From Selaginella tamariscina (taxonomy: Eukaryota; Streptophyta; Lycopodiopsida; Selaginellales; Selaginellaceae), in the NCBI GenBank assembly GCA_003024785.1, contig PUQB01000260.1, positions 106,230-170,229 on the forward strand: 64,000 bases of DNA, written 5' to 3'. The notes beneath the pieces were generated by a model. It saw nothing but the letters and a program-made list of their open reading frames with translations, had not been told where the DNA came from and did not search any database. The number at the start of each line of letters is the position of its first letter. Position 1 is the stretch's first letter. Below, in pieces: positions 38,738-51,190 of the stretch. Position numbers and translations under genes: made by a program.

Positions 38738-39427
38738 ATATGGTGGACTTGAAGTGTTTACTGTCGTCGTGTAAAACACATAGTTTGCCTTATGTTACAC
38801 TGGTAAATGCTTTTGATACACACACATATATACATATGTACACATGATATGTTCTTACTCACTTGAAGGTTTCATCCTGGATAACCCACTTTACCGTTGT
38901 TTTTGGATCTCGATGATCAAGCCAATGCTAAAAGTGCATGAGTCATAGTAAAAATTATGACACAATTTCTAGCTTCGTTTAGAATTTCTTATAAATACCT
39001 AATGATATCAGCCAGACCATCACTAAATACTCAAGTGCACTAAACAGGCCTGTTTTTTATTATATTTAAAGCTTATTAACATAATACAGTAAGTAATAAT
39101 AATCAATATCCAAAATAAAAAGTTATAGTAAAAACTATAACAGCATGTGCCAGAACTGCAAAGGTAGTACCTTGACACTGGCCTCCATGCCACAAGCCAA
39201 CCATGTAGCGGTGGTAACACTGGAGCTACAATGTGGGACAATCACGAGGCCACAAGCTTGACAGCAGAAGAACTGTAAATTGCTGTATGGTAGCCCAAGT
39301 AAGGATTCAAATGAAACATTATTAAAATATAATTTCTGCATTAAGTGGTTATTACTATTAGGGTAATCATAAAATAATGGTAAAAGTCAGGGCAAGGATA
39401 TGCAGAAGAGATATTTAGATTGAGGGT
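38738..39427. other. intergenic, with one Cys-containing minus-strand ORF
   Basis: Mostly no gene. On the minus strand 39341-39135 encodes 68 residues with a splice-acceptor-like TTTACAG before FFCCQACGLVIVP and a donor-like GTACTACC after ACGMEASVK-like sequence. This may be one exon of an undetected gene. I do not recognise it, and confidence is low. Confidence 0.25.
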
Positions 39428-39535
39428 ATGAGTGGGGTAGGGAATGCACTGAGATTGATGCTAGCGGGCATGATTTGGTGCGTTGTTTATGGCGTTGTAG
39501 CGGCTATTTCAATTGCTACTTACATCTTCCAATGA
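39428..39535 (+). CDS. possible 35-residue single-pass membrane microprotein
   Basis: ATG at 39428 opens a frame of 35 codons ending TGA at 39533-39535. It has a short polar head (MSGVGNALR) followed by one hydrophobic helix (MLAGMIWCVVYGVVAAIS) and a short tail (IATYIFQ). The layout resembles tail-anchored or organelle subunit microproteins, but no family is recognised. Local base composition is less AT-rich than the surroundings. It could be a chance ORF. Confidence 0.25.
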   Translation: MSGVGNALRLMLAGMIWCVVYGVVAAISIATYIFQ

Positions 39536-42500
39536 TCAAGGTACTAAATTTACACTATTTATATGCATACACACAGCTATCTACACACGTACATGTGTGT
39601 GTGTGTGTGTGTAATTTGTAGTATAATACTTATTTTTAACTAATCAACTGTGATGGATATACAAATGCACTAAACAGTAATATGAATAGTGTAAAGGAAA
39701 AAGAAGAACAGCACACAGGAAGGTTTAGACGTCTTTCACACACACACACACACATGACGTTTGTGTGTGTGTGCGTGCGTAGGAGATGGCATTCATCAGG
39801 TCACTTATTTGCTGCATGGATGCGTGCTCAGAGTTTTCTTTTAATAAATTATATATGGAAAGCTAAATGGTTATATTTATATAATGGAGATAGGAGTTTG
39901 ACTTTGATGAAATTATTTGCTTCCTTTTGTTACACTTCTGAGCTTTGAAATGTATGTTTTATAAAGTTTATTCCCTTATTATTTAAATGCGTTGGGGGTC
40001 AACTGCTGTTACACTTTCTTTTTCTTTTCCCAAATACCATAATAATGATATAGTATTTACTTATAAGTGTTATAAGTATGTATATACGACCTTGCAACAC
40101 ACACACACACACAGGGACACACACTTGCATTCTCATCTTATTTAATCTTTGCACGATTTATATTTATTATTTGCATAGATACCCCTGAAATTTATCATAT
40201 TTACATATATACTCCTAAAGATTTGTCATATTTACATATATATTCTTGAAATATTATATTTACATGTACTTGATAAACTAAAATATAAAAAGCTAAAACA
40301 TAAATAATATAATTTTAGCATATCATTTTTAAAAATATTAATTAATTAAATGAAACCTTGTAGTTTTTCAGGAGTATAAGACAAATTTCCGGGGTATATT
40401 ATGTAATTTTTCCATATTTTAATTATATACGAATTTTAGTATCACATCTTACTTGTAAATATAATTGTTGCTTAAGGTCTTCCACACACACACACAATGA
40501 GGGTGTATGAGAGAGAGAGACATGTTTATATAGCTAGAAAGTGCATAAACGGATATAATACCAAAGCACACATGCATGCATCATCATATACGGATGCATG
40601 TATAGTATGCTACATTTATGTTTAAGGTTGTTTATATGCATTTATTAATTGTTTTTATTTATTTATTTATGTATTTAATAATAACAGATAATGTTGCGTA
40701 TGCATCTTCTGATGGATAATATATGAATAGAGTGATACACAGTTTTTTAGAATTGTTTGGAAGATGTTGACACACAAAGTTTTCATACAATGTCCATTTT
40801 TGGAGTTTAAAATTTCTCATTTTCTGGTGAGGAAAGAGACACTGTACAAATATACACTGGTAGTAGATAATGACTATGTCATATATAAATTGTAAATTTC
40901 ACATCGACATATAACAATTAATTTAATTCGTATTTAATGTGAAACTGAGATTAATTTCTTGCTATTACACACTTAAAATTACATTTGTAAGAATATCTAT
41001 ATTAATTAATTTATTATTGTGAATAATATTTTACTGTCCAGCATGCAGTTCGTTAACATGCCAAAGTATCAGGTCCAATGATATATGCCGTAGTAAAAAA
41101 TATTACGGATTAATAATTAAATTAGATTAATAATTAATAAATTAATAATTAAACATTTCCGTAGCATTTTTCGATTACCGATTTAATCATTGATCAAGTC
41201 ACATCGTATAATTATAAATTAAAAACATTAAAATTATTCAAACTCTAATTTATCATATATTTAGAAACAACAAACTAAAAAATAATTAATATCTCTCCAT
41301 GTGGAATTACTCAAACCTTAATAATAAGTGAAAGTCTCAAGTTGAGTTTGAAGTTGCTTTCTGGATTATAAGTTAATGCTTTTATAAAGATTATAAACAT
41401 ATTATTAGAATATATAAAGAATATTCCTGCATATTCAATATATAAGTAAGAAAGTGATAGAATGGGGTTATTGATAACGTCATAGTTCCAATCGAATACG
41501 TCATAAAAGAACTCGATCAGTTGAGTGAGGTTTCCATGATGAAAAAGACGTGGACCATATATATTCCATCTTTTTTTATATATACACACATATAAATATA
41601 TGTATGTATATATGTTACTATCTTACGTTGATCACTTAGTGGGAAGACAATGTGTGGGTTTGATTTGATTCCCACCAACTCGGACACAAGTGTTTCGTGG
41701 TCAATGGCTTGTTTGGACATGCATGCATGAAAAAAGATGTACAACACTTATGGGTTTGACTTTATAAGTTGAAGAATCTTCAACACGCACATATATGTTT
41801 ATACATATATAATGTTTATATATATATATAGGGCTAAGAATGCAATAAGCACTTAACAAGTTATGTATGTGCTTTCAAGGTCCCACACACAAACAAATCC
41901 ATGTGTTTAGATTAGACGTGTGAAATAGTGCGTGTAATGGGGGGACACAAACAACGTAAATAGATTCATACAAGGACAGGCATGATCTTCTAAGGACCTA
42001 GTTTAAAATGTTAAAGTCGCCTCATGGCCATTCAACAAAGTTCAAGTGGGTGCGATTTCGATTTCAAATTTTGTACACCTGCAATGTTATTGTTTATCGT
42101 TATTAATTTAAAGTCATGCATTTAATATTCAATATATTGAAAATAATTACAAACCATCGAATGGGACGTCTAACGATCTTATATATTATAATTTGTTTCG
42201 ATATGTATATTCTACAACACGCATACGCATGCTACGTGTGTAATTGGCTCTCTATAATCTGATATTGACCTAAAGAGAGAAATAAAGTAAAGGGGGGAGA
42301 AATGTATTTTACTTATCACAACCATCATTGTTTTTTACTCTTATGGATTTCATCATGCCACTAGGTAAGTATTTAAATCAAGAGATGGATATTCTAGGAA
42401 TATGTAAATACTTTCTTTTGTAATGAGATTGCTATAATGGTCCTTTATATGCTTGATGTTTTTCCAACAGGAAGATGACATGCAAATGCAAGATAAATTC

Positions 42501-44330
42501 CTCGTTAAACTTCGTGTCACGTACATGGGGATTGAGGCGATAAAACACCTTGTTTTTCATTCTTCTCCGACACGTACAGAATGATTCACACCACGTCTTT
42601 CAGATTACATATATTTACATCAGCAAATACTTGCAAGTGTATGCATATTATATGCAGTATGTAAATGATGTACTTTTAATGTAATATATTACAAAAAAAG
42701 GATTTGTCTAGGCAAGATCAAGAATAATAACATGGGGTGGTAACAATATATAATATTTTTGATATAAAGACCATCATTACATATACATTTATCATAGTTT
42801 AATCTAGATCTTCCATAAACAGCATGCATGGAGAGCCTTTGTTGGGAGACGAGCTAGGTCTTCTCATCCTGCAACCTGCACCAACAAAAGCTTTGCAAGC
42901 TTTTGAAGGTGGTATTTTTTTTAAGGGTTTAGGGTTTAGGGTTTTTTTTTATATATAAAAGAGGTGGCGGCCGGGACTCATTGCCGTGTTCCTTGCGTCA
43001 GCCTGACAAGGGAAACAATATATATACATATTAACAAAAAGTAATATATAAAGAATAGTTTAGAAGAAAGCACGCACGCACAACTACATACAACCTATCC
43101 CCGTCAATCCAATGCAGCCTCGCACTCAGCCCACTCTGTCGAATTTGTTTTGTTTCCCTTAAAAAAGGATTAAGGCAACCGATAAGTCATAAGGGCTCAT
43201 TGTTTAAGTCGTCCTTATCATTACATTCCAAATAGAATCTTCATTTGTCCTTAGTAATGTAACCACTGATATAATATTGAATTACATAATCAACCAGTCA
43301 ATGTATTAATCATCATATAATCACTAATTAAGCAGTATATAATGGTAACAATAGATTATATGTGGGACCTCTATACCTGGCTTAGTTCAAAACTACCTAT
43401 ACAGTATTGTATATATGCTTACATTGTACTTACAGTATGTTCGGGCCCATTTCCAGCTAAATCATGTTTTGCATGGGCCCAACTTGTACACTCATACATG
43501 CAAATTCAAAAGGCTATAACGTGCTTAGGACTTCACTTATTTAACAATTAAAGTATTAGTAGCATTTACACTTAGGTAAAGAGACATTTTGACGTTACGT
43601 TACCTAGTTAAACATGGTATTTAGAGATTAGGTCACCGTAATTACCAACTAATTACGTGCTCAGGCACACGTCAGCACGGGAAAATGCATGTCCATGGTG
43701 GGAAAATTGATTGTGTTTTTGCCATGCAACGCATATTGTTTTCTCAAACAGTCCGAATCGAACCGAAGCCACGATGCGCATGCATGCATGCATGCCAGTA
43801 TGATGGGACATGCATGCATGGAAAGATGGGACCATATTTGCCAGTCATCGTACAGGGTTTTGAAATGATGATGGCACGCGTGCACACATCACCCCATTTG
43901 ATTACTAACTAATTTAATCCAGTTTAAAGTTAGTAACTGTTTACTTAATGAGATATTCCATGGCATATTCATATGGCTGGGTACGTAAGTGCACGCGCAC
44001 ACATGGGCACATCATGGGATGTGGCCAGCGCTGCAAACACTGTGGGATATGCCCATGTAACTCCCATGATGCCATTTGCCAGCGTGTCATTTCCATGCTT
44101 TTTACCGTACCACGGACTTACCTTGTAATTGATCATACAACAGAAACAACAGTTAACCAATTCCTTACTTTACCCATTTAATAGTGACATTCCCCGGGAA
44201 TGTGGCTGTCGGCGCTAGACCCGAAATCCGAAACCATCCGACGGCCGCGATTGCATTATAAGCATCAGTTTGGATATTTCGAGGATCCACGGCTGTCTTA
44301 CCATCGGACGGTAGATTACACAGGAGTGAA
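39536..44330. other. long intergenic region upstream of the LAX2-like gene
   Basis: No gene supported. AT-rich with CA, GT and GA tracts to about 43000. A short TTTAGGG-type tract lies near 42926. From about 43340 to 44330 the sequence is less AT-rich and contains many short palindromes (CATGCATG runs near 43780-43820, CATGGGCAC and GTGGGATATGCCCATG near 44000-44060). This may be promoter or conserved non-coding DNA of the downstream gene. Confidence 0.4.
42924..42948 (+). repeat. short TTTAGGG-type telomere-like tract
   Basis: About three units of GGGTTTA followed by a T run. Matches the plant telomere repeat. Too short for a former chromosome end; teloboxes like this also occur in promoters. 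Confidence 0.6.
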
Positions 44331-44721
44331 CCTTGTTTTGTTTGCTATGGCGCCTTCTACACACTCCTGAACTAAACTTGGTTAGCTGCAGAAGAAAGAT
44401 CGTCACTCTGGTTCTCGATCTATTCATCTTTTCCATAACACTGCTGTAATGCGTAGGTTAGGCTCTGAGAAACAATCTCTTTTTCATAGTTTTCTGCAGC
44501 TAACATAGATTTGCAAATATAATCTTGTTCTCTGAGAAAAATCATCATATAATCTCTAGAAATCCTGTTTTTTTATACTCTGTACATACTCTTCTGATCT
44601 TCGAAACCACTGCAGAAGAAGCTGCAACAGACAAGGAAAGAGTGAATTTTAACCGGTCGGATCAGATCTTTGCATCTTATGAGACACTCAGTCCTGAAAG
44701 CGTCTAAAAGCTCCACTGATA

Positions 44722-47289
44722 ATGTGAGTGCAATATAAATCTCTGAATATTTGAATTCGAAGAATACAGCTATACATAGCATGTCTTAATTCATTGAATT
44801 TTGCATTGCTTCGTTTTTATAATAAAATTATAATATGAATGATCATTACATGCAGGCTGAATCTATACCCAATAGCTAAAGAAGAACCAGAACAAACACT
44901 ACAATTCGGAGTACTTCGACAAGCTTATCAAAGCTGCACAACAAGAAGAAGCTTTGAGGAGGAGCTATCTCATTGTTTCGACAGTAAGTATGAGCATACC
45001 ATGAATGATCCAGGTTACATAGTGGGGAATTTCAAGAGAAAATCACTGGGTTTCATCTTCCACAGACAAGATGAATGTAGAGAGCAGCCTGTCAAGAGAC
45101 TGAAACAGCAGAAGCAAGTATCCAGGTACTGTTCTTCTCTCAGTCCTGGGTCCAATACTTCAGAACTCACAATAGAGCAATACATGGCTTCCGAAAGCTC
45201 GAGATCGAGCAGCCTTGACGAGGGCTGCACAGGAAATCGTCCAACGATCCCGCCAAGAACAGGAGGAGAATCTCCAGGATTAACTGCCTCAGAGCTTCTT
45301 CATTCACAGGATGTCCTAGACTTGAATAGACAGCATGAAGCAGGAAGATCAATACGAGGGAAGGCGATTGATACACAGGACTCGTGGCTTGAACTTGGTC
45401 TTGGTCCCAGCAGCAGCCATACTCCGGAGCCTCCAAGAATACTCGAATACCCAGCTTCTTCCTTCGAAGAAGACACAGAGGAGGACGAGGAACAGCAGAG
45501 GCCAACTGTGCTGCATTTATTCCCAGTTCATACGTCCGAACGGTCACATGAAACTCTCATGCCTCGTAGTGCTCAAAGTACCGAAACAGTCGACTTCAGG
45601 TTCAGTACATTGCCACTCGCCGAGCAGCTGGCGGATACACAGCTGATAATGTCTTCCGCATCTTACAGAGAGGAGGAGCACCGGTTACCCGAGCAACTGC
45701 GGCAGAGATCGAGTGTGTTTGCGGATCCTTACAGGCTTCACCACCAGGAAGGATACAGTGGTTACAGTAGCTTGACAAGCTCAGGTAACTGGAAGCATGA
45801 GTTTCTGCCTTCAACTACACGGAGTGGCGTATATGTCCCAGCCACCACTAACAGCAGCGGTGTCTTCAACATGCCCAGCTCGCGCGGTCTAGTTCAACCG
45901 CCTGCTGAAGACTGGCAGACTCTCATAAGGCGGCTGGGCACGAACATGCAGCTACAACCGCTGTTTCCCAAGACAGAGACGGGAGGCAGCAGCAACCTGA
46001 GGGATCTCCAGGCACAGTGGAGCAGCCAGCAGAGGTCATGGCCGAAGCTGGAGCCTTTCAAGTTCAGTTTTCCAATGGAGAGTTTCAGCAGATATAACAT
46101 GCCTCCCGGATGGCAAGCTCCTGCACAGAGTCATGGTTTGTTGCCGAGACACAAGCTGGCTGCAGCAAAAGACCACGATGTGTGGTTCTTCCTACGTGCT
46201 GGAATGAATGAGTAAGCACTTTGTTAAATTAGTTTGTGACATTCTCCTTGTACTCATTCTGTTCCTTACTTTTCTACAGAGACAGTGAGCAGCTGCCGCA
46301 GATTCCTAAGTGCTACTTGAGAGTAAAGTAAGTAAGCACCCCATATGCATGTGGATGCCTGTACGTGTGTATATAATATATGTACACACACACATATATA
46401 TATCTCCTTTACAGTACATTTATACGTATATATAGCATCTGGTACATATAAATAACAGTCTTACTTTATTAAACAGGGATGGAACAGTACCAGTCTCTCA
46501 TGTTAAGAAGTACTTGGTGCACAAGCTAGGACTAACGTGCGAATCAGAGGTACGCAGGCTTTATGATTCTTCTTTTTTGACCGAGGTTATGTATATGGCT
46601 AAGAAAAAACATTTATATATATATATATATATATATGTCAGGGAAACGTGGTAGTCGTTTTGACCAATACACACACCCTAAGCATGTCCTCCAGATGTTG
46701 GACTTAAGTCACGTATCTGGCGTGGAGATGCCTTTCCATGCAGTCAGAAAATGAATGTAACTACTCACACACAAAACCTACTCCTTGTTGGACAAGAGTA
46801 CACCATACGTGTACACCACCCATACACGCATCTACGCCTGTTACGTATACACATCAATCATCGTGTACATGTACATGCACCTGTACATGTACAATTGTAC
46901 GGGTGTTTGTATGCATGCATGTTCATCTTGTGCATGCATAGACATATAGCTATGTATATATAATACTCTCTCTCTCTCTCTCACATACAAGACACATTCA
47001 CGTATGCATGTTATATACACTCTCTACATGTATGTACATATGTATATGATATGTATAGTATAGTCAGAAATATATTTATAAATAAAGAAGAATGTTGATG
47101 TTACACAGGTTTAATGTGTATACGCAGGTGGAGATATCGTGCAGGGGCCAGATATTGATGCCCAGCTTGTCATTACAGCATGTGCGTGATGTAATATGGT
47201 ACTCAACTGCAGTCGCGGAGGAAGGAACATCCACTAAAAACTTCGTCATGGAGCTAAACTACACTAGGAGGCGCCCTCAATTTGGGTAG
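44722..47289 (+). CDS. LAX PANICLE 2-like protein with C-terminal RAWUL domain
   Basis: Coding exons 44722-44723, 44856-46211, 46280-46327, 46477-46549 and 47128-47289 give 546 residues. The first ATG is formed across a splice junction: AT from the 5' exon (ending at 44723, donor GTGAGT) and G from 44856. The long middle exon is low-complexity, Ser/Glu-rich, with a WLELGLG motif (residues 178-184) that fits an LxLxL EAR-type repression motif. The C-terminal 105 residues match the ubiquitin-like RAWUL fold of the rice LAX2 family: VWFFLRA, LPQIPKCYLRVKDGTVPVS, KYLVHKLGL, VEISCRGQILMPSLSLQHVR. In rice LAX2 acts in the nucleus in axillary meristem formation with bHLH partners. The role here is inference. 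An intron-containing 5' UTR starts upstream of 44723 (about 44340). Confidence 0.8.
46550..47127. other. last intron of the LAX2-like gene
   Basis: A 578-base intron with (TA)n at about 46616-46636, palindromic GTACATGTAC/ TGTACATG clusters near 46863-46890 and a CT tract near 46966-46982. No exon seen inside. Confidence 0.6.
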
Positions 47290-47824
47290 ATTCTTTAAGC
47301 ATATACCTTTGAGTATTCTCATTCAAGATTCAAAGACATGTTTGTATATTCATCATTTTTTTTCCCTTCTTGAAACGTTCATAAGCTTGTTAAATCGGAG
47401 ATTCTGTTAATGTATACCGTATAAAACACAGTATGTATGTACATTCAACATGATATAAGTGTCCTTATCTACTACTAACTGTTTGCTGTCGTGTTCCCTA
47501 GAACATCATCTCCCATTTGTATACTTGTCAATGTACATGCCTCTCTAGCAGTCTCTAAAAGTTGCTATTTACATTTTCTAGACTTCCTTTAGTAATAAGT
47601 AAAATATACTATTTCAGTGCGTGTGCGTGTTGTGTGTGTGTGAGAGAGAGAATCACCTGCAATTTTTGTTCACTCGATGATAATGGAAAGTTTCACTGAT
47701 ATTAGGGTTGATGATAACTACTTGAACCGCATAAAAATAGAATATCCATGATGTTACCACGTCATCAGATTTTCGCGCTTTTCACTTTTTGAAATGCACT
47801 GTTTGAAATTTAGGTTTAGGGTTC

Positions 47825-48239
47825 ATGCAGCTTGAAGATGCAAGAGAGCCCCAAAAGGCACGAGAGGAGAGATTATGGCGGATTAATGAAAGAATTGCCG
47901 ATAAACATGGTTACTGTCACAATGTTTACTGGGTCCATGGAGATGTTTACCGCGGGCACTGGGACAAAAACAAGAGAGATGGTAAATCCTTTTTTTTTTG
48001 GAAATTATAAGAAATTAAATGTTTTCAGTTTGTTTTTATTGTAAGAATTGTGCAAAATCTTTAACACAAATGCTCAACAGGAGCTGGAATTCATAATTAC
48101 AAGACTGGGATAAGGTATGAAGGAGATTGGAAAAATGGCAAGAGAGATGGCTTTGGCACATTGTATATTGTTCATGAGAGAGTTGACAAGTATCGTGTTG
48201 TCTACAAGGGTCACTACAAAGAAGGCAAAAAGCACGTAA

Positions 48240-48311
<72 letters not shown>

Positions 48312-48902
48312 TTCTAAACGTTTTTGTTTATGTATATAGAAATTATTAACACCAACTTATACAGGGACCAGGATTTTTTATGGTTCATACGGAGAAACCT
48401 ACGATGGTGACTTTGCATATGGTATGAGGAATGGGATTGGGAAGCAGTTGTACATGTGCCACGAGACTGATGGGTTTCATGTTTACCATGGGCAATGGTT
48501 GAACGACAAACGAGAAGGCGTGGGACTCTTGAAATGGGTATCTCTCTCTACAAGTACACACATACACATGTATAAGTGTGTATTTATTATGTTTGTACAG
48601 TTAATGGAGATCTGTACAAAGGATCGTTTGTGAATGACATGAAAGAAGGAAAAGGAGTGTATTACTATGGTGACAGGTGCTCAAAATATGAGGGGTTGTG
48701 GAAGAAGGACGTGGCCATTTGTGGGACTTATTCGAATATGAATGAGCAAGACGACCATATTCCATTTCTAGAGCTTGACAATTTCTGCAGCTTCACAGAC
48801 AGGATTGTTGAGGAGCATTTATCAGGCGAGCAATTGAGGACATACAGTTTTAGTAGCTTACCTCCCAGTGATAAAATGAAGCTTACAACCAGGCAAATTT
48901 GA
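47825..48902 (+). CDS. MORN3: MORN3-like protein (MORN repeats), two apparent frame breaks
   Basis: Exons 47825-47981, 48081-48235, 48365-48537 and 48601-48902. About six MORN repeats are visible: VHGDVYRGHWDKNKRDG, IRYEGDWKNGKRDGFGT, YKGHYKEGKKHGPG, ETYDGDFAYGMRNGIG, YHGQWLNDKREGVG, DLYKGSFVNDMKEGKG and KYEGLWKKDVAICGTY. The order, the VYWVHGD start and the CGTY end match MORN3, a protein of about 240-260 residues found with flagella/sperm. Its presence fits a plant with motile sperm. Two single bases appear to be missing: one T in the T6 run at 48373-48378 and one G in the GGG at 48536-48538, since exon sum is 787, two short of 789. With them restored in thought the product would have 262 residues. 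The intron 2 donor is followed directly by (CT)n(TA)n. An assembly error in homopolymers or real decay are both possible. Confidence 0.82.
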
Positions 48903-49164
48903 AAAGTGTATATGTTTATTTTCTTTCCGTATGCCTGTATATACATGTATACATACACCTGTACACAGTTCAAACTTACTCCACATATATGAGCTGGTAT
49001 ATACAACTATACAGGCCACTTATATGAGGTTTCAGCAGCTTAGCTTATTGAGCTTAGTTATAACATATATAAAATATATGTATACTCGTACACACAGACA
49101 CACACACACACACGTTGGAGTTAAAATTCGCATTTTAACGTTTTTTATGTATATTTTTTCTTAA
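48903..49164. other. 3' flank of MORN3-like gene
   Basis: AT-rich with a CA tract at about 49091-49113. No gene seen. Confidence 0.5.
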
Positions 49165-49237
49165 GCTGGAGTAGTTCAGTTGGCAAGAGCATTTAGCCTT
49201 TAACCAAAAGGTCGGAGGTTCGAAGCCTTCCTCTAGC
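49165..49237 (+). tRNA. tRNA-Lys(UUU)-like gene or pseudogene
   Basis: 73 bases fold as a cloverleaf. The acceptor arm GCTGGAG pairs with CTCTAGC (one G-T), the D arm is GTTC/GAGC with AGTTGGCAA loop, and the T arm is GGAGG/CCTTC with TTCGAAG loop. The A box (TAGTTCAGTTGG) and B box (GGTTCGAAGCC) of a Pol III promoter are good. The anticodon loop reads CCTTTAA, giving anticodon TTT, but position 33 is C instead of the nearly invariant T, and the stem has one mismatch. It may be a pseudogene or a tRNA-derived element. Two A nets in the D loop resemble mitochondrial-type tRNA-Lys. Confidence 0.55.
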
Positions 49238-51190
49238 GTGTTGTGTATACGTAATAAATTGTTTTGCATCATAAATAATGTTACCTGGTTCATAAATATA
49301 TGACCTATATATAAGTGTATGTGTATGGCGCTACACACACACATATACATATATATTGCATCATAATTGTTCTAACACGATCTCCTGTACCTCCATAAAT
49401 TCCTGAATACATACACACACACCATGATGTTATGCATATGACTGTGTATATATAGCATATCTTTAATCTATATACATATGTATGAAGCATTTATATTAAT
49501 TAATATAAATCTAGCCTGCTTCTTGTGCTGCTATGACATCATCCTCTTGCAATTCTTATTTCAAATTTTACCTATATATATATATATGTATTGAGGTTTC
49601 AGTAGTACATTAATAATAATAAATAAAAGTTGTTTGTAATATATTTTGTTGTAATATATTAATAAAAATATTTCTTACCTCGAGGAATTTGGAATTCACA
49701 CATTTATAACCCACTAATAATCATATATTTCGTTTGCGTTCGTGCGTGTGTGAGAGATAGAGCATAATTACCAATTAACACACTCTGGTGAAAATTTCTG
49801 TTAGTAACGTGTTCCAACATCATGTTGGTAACACACATTTGGGTTCGAGTCGCGTCTCTTTTATATTCAGAATTTAAATTAATCAGGTTCATCCATTATG
49901 TTTCCATTTTTTTAAAGGTTTTTCAGATCAGGTTGGTGGTTTGAAATCAAACGTTGCATTCGGATGAAAATTTATTGTTCCTAATACCGTTTGTAACACA
50001 TACATATGCAACGTTCGGAAGTTGGATAGTAACTATGAGAAGCGAAAATGCACAGTTATTAACACACACATATTTGCTTATTAATAAATATAGACATCCT
50101 ATTAAGTTCGTCAAATGATTAATAATCTCAAGTTACTTCATACAGTGGACTTTTAGTAGAAAATATTAAAATTAAATACATATAAATATTATATATTATT
50201 ATCTCATCGTTATTTATATAATATATTACACACGTATAAAAAGAATAAAAATATTATTTATGTAGTTGTTATTAAGAACCTTCATTTGAAAAGTCCATAT
50301 TTAAAACAATGACTACAAACGAATTATAAACCTTTATTAATATTCATAAATTATATTTGTTATAGTGGATGAAGTTTAATGGAAAGTATACAAGACATAT
50401 TTCAGGTTATATATATTGTTTTGTTGTTTTATATCCATAATTTAATTTTATTAATTAAATTCTGTTACATATTTACAGGGAACAAAGTTAAGGTTGGTGT
50501 GAATGCATTTCACTTATTTGAGGTTCCTTAAGTTGTGAATGATTCCTAATTTAACATATTGTTGAGCGTGTCATTGTTCACCCACACACACGTTTCTACA
50601 AGAATAATTCACATATTCAAAATTCAACTAAATATATTAAGAGTATATACTAATTCATATTATTATGTTTTACTAAGGTTCCATAAATATAATTTATAAA
50701 TGAAAGCCATTCCGTGCAATTTAAATGAAATTCAAATAGAAGCTTTTACATATTTAAGCTTTAATCGACATAGAAGTAAGGTGTTTACAATAACAAATAT
50801 CAAAGCATTCTTATATTGGTATTCTTTGCAGTTTCAGTAGTTAAGCAATTATCGGAGTTTGTATATAAAATTTCACAAGTGATACAGATTACATTATTAT
50901 CATGCATATATATGTGTTGTGTGTCCAACTTACGTTGTCTATTGTACATAAACATATATGCACATACTTTGACATAATAATATATACACACATATATGTA
51001 CAGGTGCTTCTAGTGGAAAGCATATTAGGTGTTGGTGTGTGTGTGTGATGTACATTAGATATCAAATTAAAAACGATTAATACATGTAATAAATTAAAGA
51101 AAATAATTGCTCATGGCAAAGGTTCACAGCCACAGCCATTTATATCTCGTCGTGCACCAGGCGTATATGTATTAACAATATGTACATACC
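49238..51190. other. AT-rich intergenic region
   Basis: No gene seen. A B-box-like 'tgggttcgagtcgc' lies near 49838 after a short palindrome (CCAACATCATGTTGG at 49814-49828); this may be a trace of a tRNA-derived SINE but no A box is convincing. Confidence 0.4.

Noticed and set aside
42924..42948. Former telomere or chromosome-fusion point
   Set aside because: Only about three repeat units; too short to support fusion.
43653..44181. Overlapping short ORFs rich in Cys, His and Met near 43.7-44.2 kb
   Set aside because: They come from CATG-rich palindromes on both strands, and no frame is better than the others.
50800..50991. 63-codon minus-strand ORF
   Set aside because: AT-rich low-complexity sequence, no domain, no splice signals.
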